From NCBI RefSeq assembly GCF_022201045.2, contig NC_068563.1, positions 4,402,001 through 4,466,000 on the forward strand: a stretch of 64,000 nucleotides of DNA. Reading direction: 5' to 3'. Below are positions 60,280 to 64,000 of the stretch, one piece after another. Position numbers and translations under genes: made by a program. How positions within the stretch are numbered: the stretch's first letter is position 1; each line of letters opens with the position of its first letter. Source of the stretch: Citrus sinensis (taxonomy: Eukaryota > Streptophyta > Magnoliopsida > Sapindales > Rutaceae). The notes under the pieces were generated by a model. It ran no database searches and was not told where the DNA came from. It was given only the letters and a program-made list of their open reading frames with translations.

Positions 60280-62100
60280 ATCTTCAATACAAAAATAATT
60301 AAATCAATCAAGTATTGACACTGCCGTTGTGGGATATACAAGAATTTTGATTATGCAAAATCTATGATAAAAAGATTGAATATTTCTTTGACAAGAGAAC
60401 AAAACGTGTGAGGTAAGGCAAAGGGAATGCGATGGGGTTATCTTTATAAAATGGAAACTCTACAGAGGAGATATAGAAAAAAACAAGATGTGAATGAGGA
60501 ATGAAGAAGCTTAAAGAGAATAAAAACCGTTAAGGGCCAAGCAAATTTGGGGGGAAAAAATGAGGGGGTGGGGTGGGAGATTTAAAGCATTAGCTTGCAC
60601 GCATGAGTAAAATAAAATGGAATGATCATCATCATCATCATCATCAACACACATACACATATAAAAATAGAAATCAAACCCAGGAAGCAATATGTGTGTG
60701 TGTCTCTAAATTTTCTTTACAATTTCAACGCGCAAAGCAAAAGTCACCAAACAAAGGGAAAGAGCTGTAACTAGCTTTTGAAGCTGGCTTCTGCTCCAAG
60801 ACTGGGGAGTAAAGTGATACAACCTAAATGGAAGAAAACACGTGGCCCATTTAAATGAATAATTTCTGTTTTTCTGGGGGCAGTATGGTAATTTAAAAAG
60901 TAGCGCAGCCGCAACTTTTTGTGCGAAATGACGAGATTAGCCTTTTCATTAATCACCTGGGTGACTTAAGTTTATCCAATTAATTATATATCCCTAATCT
61001 TGCTATTACGTACTAATTATAGAGTGATGCTATTGCTAATTATATGCATGTTGACTGTTGTCTGTTGAGTTCTGTTAAGTCCTTTTCGAGATTTATGAAG
61101 AAGAAGAAGAACGTTAGCTCGAAGTGTGACACATAATGTTGATGTTCTGAAATTAAGTAATGTCGATCATAAATTTCAAAAACTTAAAAATAAAAAATAA
61201 ACTTAAGTAATTTGATGGAGGTAATTTAATTTAGTAAAAAGAAATTACAATTAAGAATATATAGTAGAATTTCGATAAATTATAAGAACAATTAAGATCA
61301 AGTGTGTGCATGTAATAAAAACAAACATACCCAGTTGATTGTTCTTGAGATTTGCTGATAAATAATTCACTAAGAGCCTGAAATCAAAGCAACTTCTCCA
61401 AAGTAATTAATTTTCACCAATGAAGGCTGCCTTAGCTTTGATGGTTAAACGGATATAGTGAGCAGCACACAAGCAACCATTTGGTTATTTATACCTGAAA
61501 ATTGAAACTTGTTAGCCAAGAAAATTCAACATTTTGCCACTTTCAAAATTTTGTAAATTATATCTATAATCCACGTAAAAAAGTTGGTCATGATACCGAA
61601 ATTCAGTTGCTAATCATTTGTATTTTCTTTTCCATCAATTTATATATAAAATGTGTAAAACCATATTCATATGGCAAAACGTGACGATTTTAAAAAGATG
61701 ATACATACCAATTTTACGTGCACGAAAGAACTTAATTATAGTTTATCATAAAATTGTAGACAAAAAAAAAAAAATCCCCTTTTGGCCTGTTTTAACGTTA
61801 TCATATGATAATTATTTAAAACTTCGTGTCACGATATGTACTAAAAATCATTATATTAATGCGTAACGTATGTGCGCATTGAAAAATTAGAGCAATTACA
61901 TAGTAAAAATTATGATATTAATTGTACAAAAATGGCAAAAAAAAACAACCGTTATCCTAAAATTAGGTTTCTGTAAATATATATAATGTTCATACAAATA
62001 AATAATAAAATTCTCCAATTGAGTGGCTGTTTCGTAATTTCGAGCACATCCAGGGATGTTTTAATTTGTAGGGGGTTTCAAGTTGTTTTCCCAGGAAAGC
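60280..62100. other. Intergenic region upstream of UPF0496
   Basis: This holds the UPF0496 promoter (minus strand). An (ATC)n microsatellite is at about 60628-60652. No gene is seen; 60980-62050 is AT-rich without recognisable structure. Confidence 0.5.
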
Positions 62101-62305
62101 TACGCGGTCGCACTCAGATGACACGTCAGGCTAGAGGACGCGTGGCGGTAATCTAGTCGGTGCCGCCATTATGGGGAGAGTTCAAAAAAACTTGATTCTA
62201 CGCTACGTCACACAGAAGAATCTTCCTTTCGTCACGTGCTTGGATCACTCCCGGTTCCGGTTCTTGTTCTCCTGTTTGCTTTTTTTTCACGATACACGTG
62301 ATTTG
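62101..62305. promoter_or_regulatory. Cluster of ACGT-core / G-box-like motifs
   Basis: Within 205 bp lie ACACGTCAGG (62121), GACGCGTGGCGG (about 62138), CTACGTCACA (62203), GTCACGTGCT (62231) and ACACGTGATT (62295). These are bZIP (ABRE/G-box) or bHLH-type cores, in a locally GC-richer patch. This looks like a regulated promoter, but no reading frame follows on either side within the window, so its target is unknown. Confidence 0.45.
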
Positions 62306-62610
62306 TTTTTGTTGTTTGTAAAATCTTTTTGTAAATAAAGATGATGAAGAAAAGGGATCATATCATCTTGTTAAATTTATCCTTATTGTAACAGCTGGAT
62401 TTTGATTCCTGGTATTATGCGAAAAAAAAATGCATTATGCATCCACATTTTCTTGGAATTTGTTTGGTTTCTTGGAGAATAAGGTTTAACTTTAATGTTG
62501 TGTATCTTCTCTGAGGTACAATATGATGAGTTTTGATTTTATCGTTGATAAAATTGATCCACGCAAGTTATAACAACTAATACGATAAGTAACGTTACTT
62601 ATTTCGTTCC

Positions 62611-63720
62611 TGTTTGAAATTGAGGTGCTGTAATTTCTGTTATAAAAAAAAAAGTTATAAATATGAAAAAAAAGTTAATAATAATTTGTAATAAATATAA
62701 ATTTTATATAATAATTTTAACAAAATTATTAGAGATTTAATAAATTTTTCATAATATAAGTAAAAAATTATATAAACATAACTTTTACGTTACGACTAGG
62801 GATGGCAATGGGCACCGCCCGCAGCGGGTTTGCCATTACCAAACCCAAACCCGCACAAAATTTAAATTACCAAACCCACCCGCAACCCGCAGCGGGTTTT
62901 AATTTTTTAAAAAAAACCCACCCGCAGCGGGTTTTAACAATTACCAAACCCGCAATGGTATCCGGCGGATTTTTTGCGGGTTTCCGTATTTAAAATCACA
63001 AATATTTAATATATAAATTTATAATAATAACCTCAAGTTCCATATAACATATTCAATTTTATATTTAAACAATGTAAATGAAAAATTAAAATTTCCACAT
63101 CAATTCAACACAAATTCTCAAATTTAAGTATAAATTATACAAATCTATTTAAAAAACACAAACTAATATCTAAAAATAATAATTACATTTCATATTATCA
63201 TTTAAAACAAGATCAAAGAGAATATATTTATTTTATTCACCACCATAAGCACCCATCTAACACAATGCCTAAAATAATAATTAAGATTAATATTTTCAAA
63301 TACTAATTCGAAGGGAAATGCCTTTAGTTTTCTTTAGGTTATGACTTTAGAATAAGAGATGAGCCATATACACACATACACAACTTTGAGCCTTTTGCTA
63401 TTTGTTAATTTGATTAATTACATTATTTTCTTTATATATTTTTATATTTAAATTAAATTAAAAATATTTGAAAAAAATTATTGCGGGTTTGGTGGATATC
63501 CATGCGGGTATCCACCGGGTATAAGGTTAATACCAAACCCACCCGCATCCATATGCGGGTTTTAATTTATAATACTAAACCCGCCCGCAACGGATAAAAT
63601 TACCCGCAACGGGCGGGTTTTGGCGGGTGGGTTTGGGCGGGTTTGTGGATTTGCGGGTACAATTGCCATCCCTAGTTACGACAGCTAGTAGCTCTAACTG
63701 TCCAATCTCAATCCCAAACA
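62611..63720. mobile_element. MITE of the 18125-18383 family, interrupted
   Basis: TGTTTGAAATTGAGGTGCTG on the left and CAATCTCAATCCCAAACA on the right are the same imperfect inverted ends as at 18125-18383, and AATAATTTTAACAAAATTAT recurs inside. Without the inserted element at 62797-63674 it would be about 225 bp. Confidence 0.8.
62797..63674. mobile_element. hAT-type non-autonomous element (878 bp) nested in the MITE
   Basis: Terminal inverted repeats TAGGGATGGCAAT/ATTGCCATCCCTA are flanked by the perfect 8-bp duplication GTTACGAC (62789-62796 and 63675-63682), the hAT hallmark. GC-rich subterminal blocks built from CCCGCAGCGGGTT and CCCGCCCGCAACGG types surround an AT-rich middle. There is no transposase. 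Confidence 0.93.
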
Positions 63721-64000
63721 CATCATTCACGGAGCATAACTAATTAACTAGTAATTTGAAGACTTTTTTATAATTTCTTATAAATAAAAATTTGAAATTA
63801 TTATCTTTTAATTATTATACAGAGATATAAAGTGAATGAATTAGTGACTACTAGACCAAAATTTATTTTTTAAGAATATTGAAAATCTTTCTATGTAATT
63901 ATTATATAACTAGCATTTAGACTTTGGAGTATTCCTGACTTGCTCCTTCTTGTAAAATTGTTTTTTAAAATAATCAATTTATTATTATTCGTACTTCTGT
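63721..64000. other. AT-rich right edge
   Basis: Nothing recognisable. Confidence 0.5.

Noticed and set aside
59183-60318. Several plus-strand open frames opposite UPF0496
   Set aside because: They are antisense shadows of an intact conserved coding exon.
62802-62993. Pro/Ala-rich small open frame
   Set aside because: It is made entirely of the GC-rich subterminal repeats of the hAT element.
1-64000. tRNA, rRNA or organelle DNA inserts
   Set aside because: I saw no cloverleaf or conserved rRNA stretch on either strand by reading; a tRNAscan/Infernal run would settle this.

Overview
The window is nuclear DNA of a eudicot plant, probably a woody rosid; the genus cannot be fixed from the sequence. 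The evidence is AT-rich intergenic DNA, GT-AG introns of plant size, chloroplast-targeted genes and dense decayed transposons. Five genes look intact: CCS1 (28181-31816, minus, 8 exons, 545 aa), an mTERF-family gene (32593-33432, plus, one exon, 279 aa), PLAA (34196-46194, minus, 22 exons, 760 aa), an LPAT4/5-type acyltransferase (56211-58756, plus, 3 exons, 382 aa) and a UPF0496/DUF677 membrane protein (59179-60279, minus, one exon, 366 aa). I rebuilt exon coordinates from splice junctions, and each reconstruction closes in frame.

Region 1 (1-6.6 kb): a Ty1/copia element, cut by the left window edge, ends in a 3' LTR. It sits in a dead, intronless receptor-like kinase copy on the minus strand, and a 1.5-kb solo LTR interrupts that copy again. 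Region 2 (6.8-26.6 kb): two direct copies of HDR (IspH, last enzyme of the plastid MEP pathway), about 15 kb apart. Both keep all ten exons and both are broken: copy 1 lost its start codon and has a stop and a frameshift, while copy 2 has a single Trp-to-stop change. Between and inside them lie a hAT remnant, a CACTA end with a four-unit 204-bp tandem array, minisatellites, MITEs and two solo LTRs with target duplications. Region 3 (28-46.2 kb): the gene-rich part, with CCS1 and mTERF divergent and mTERF and PLAA convergent. Region 4 (46.4-55.5 kb): gene-free, made of a diverged non-coding tandem duplication with inserted MITE, LINE tail and solo LTR. Region 5 (56-60.3 kb): LPAT and UPF0496, convergent. 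Region 6 (60.3-64 kb): gene-free, with a cluster of ACGT-core motifs and a nested pair of MITEs.

The genes do not form one pathway. HDR, CCS1 and mTERF are organellar, PLAA belongs to the ubiquitin/CDC48 system, and LPAT makes phosphatidic acid in the ER. From memory, LPAT5, PLAA and an mTERF gene are also neighbours on Arabidopsis chromosome 3, so this looks like conserved microsynteny. I found no new biological system. The most informative features are the paired HDR pseudogenes and the datable insertion history around them.
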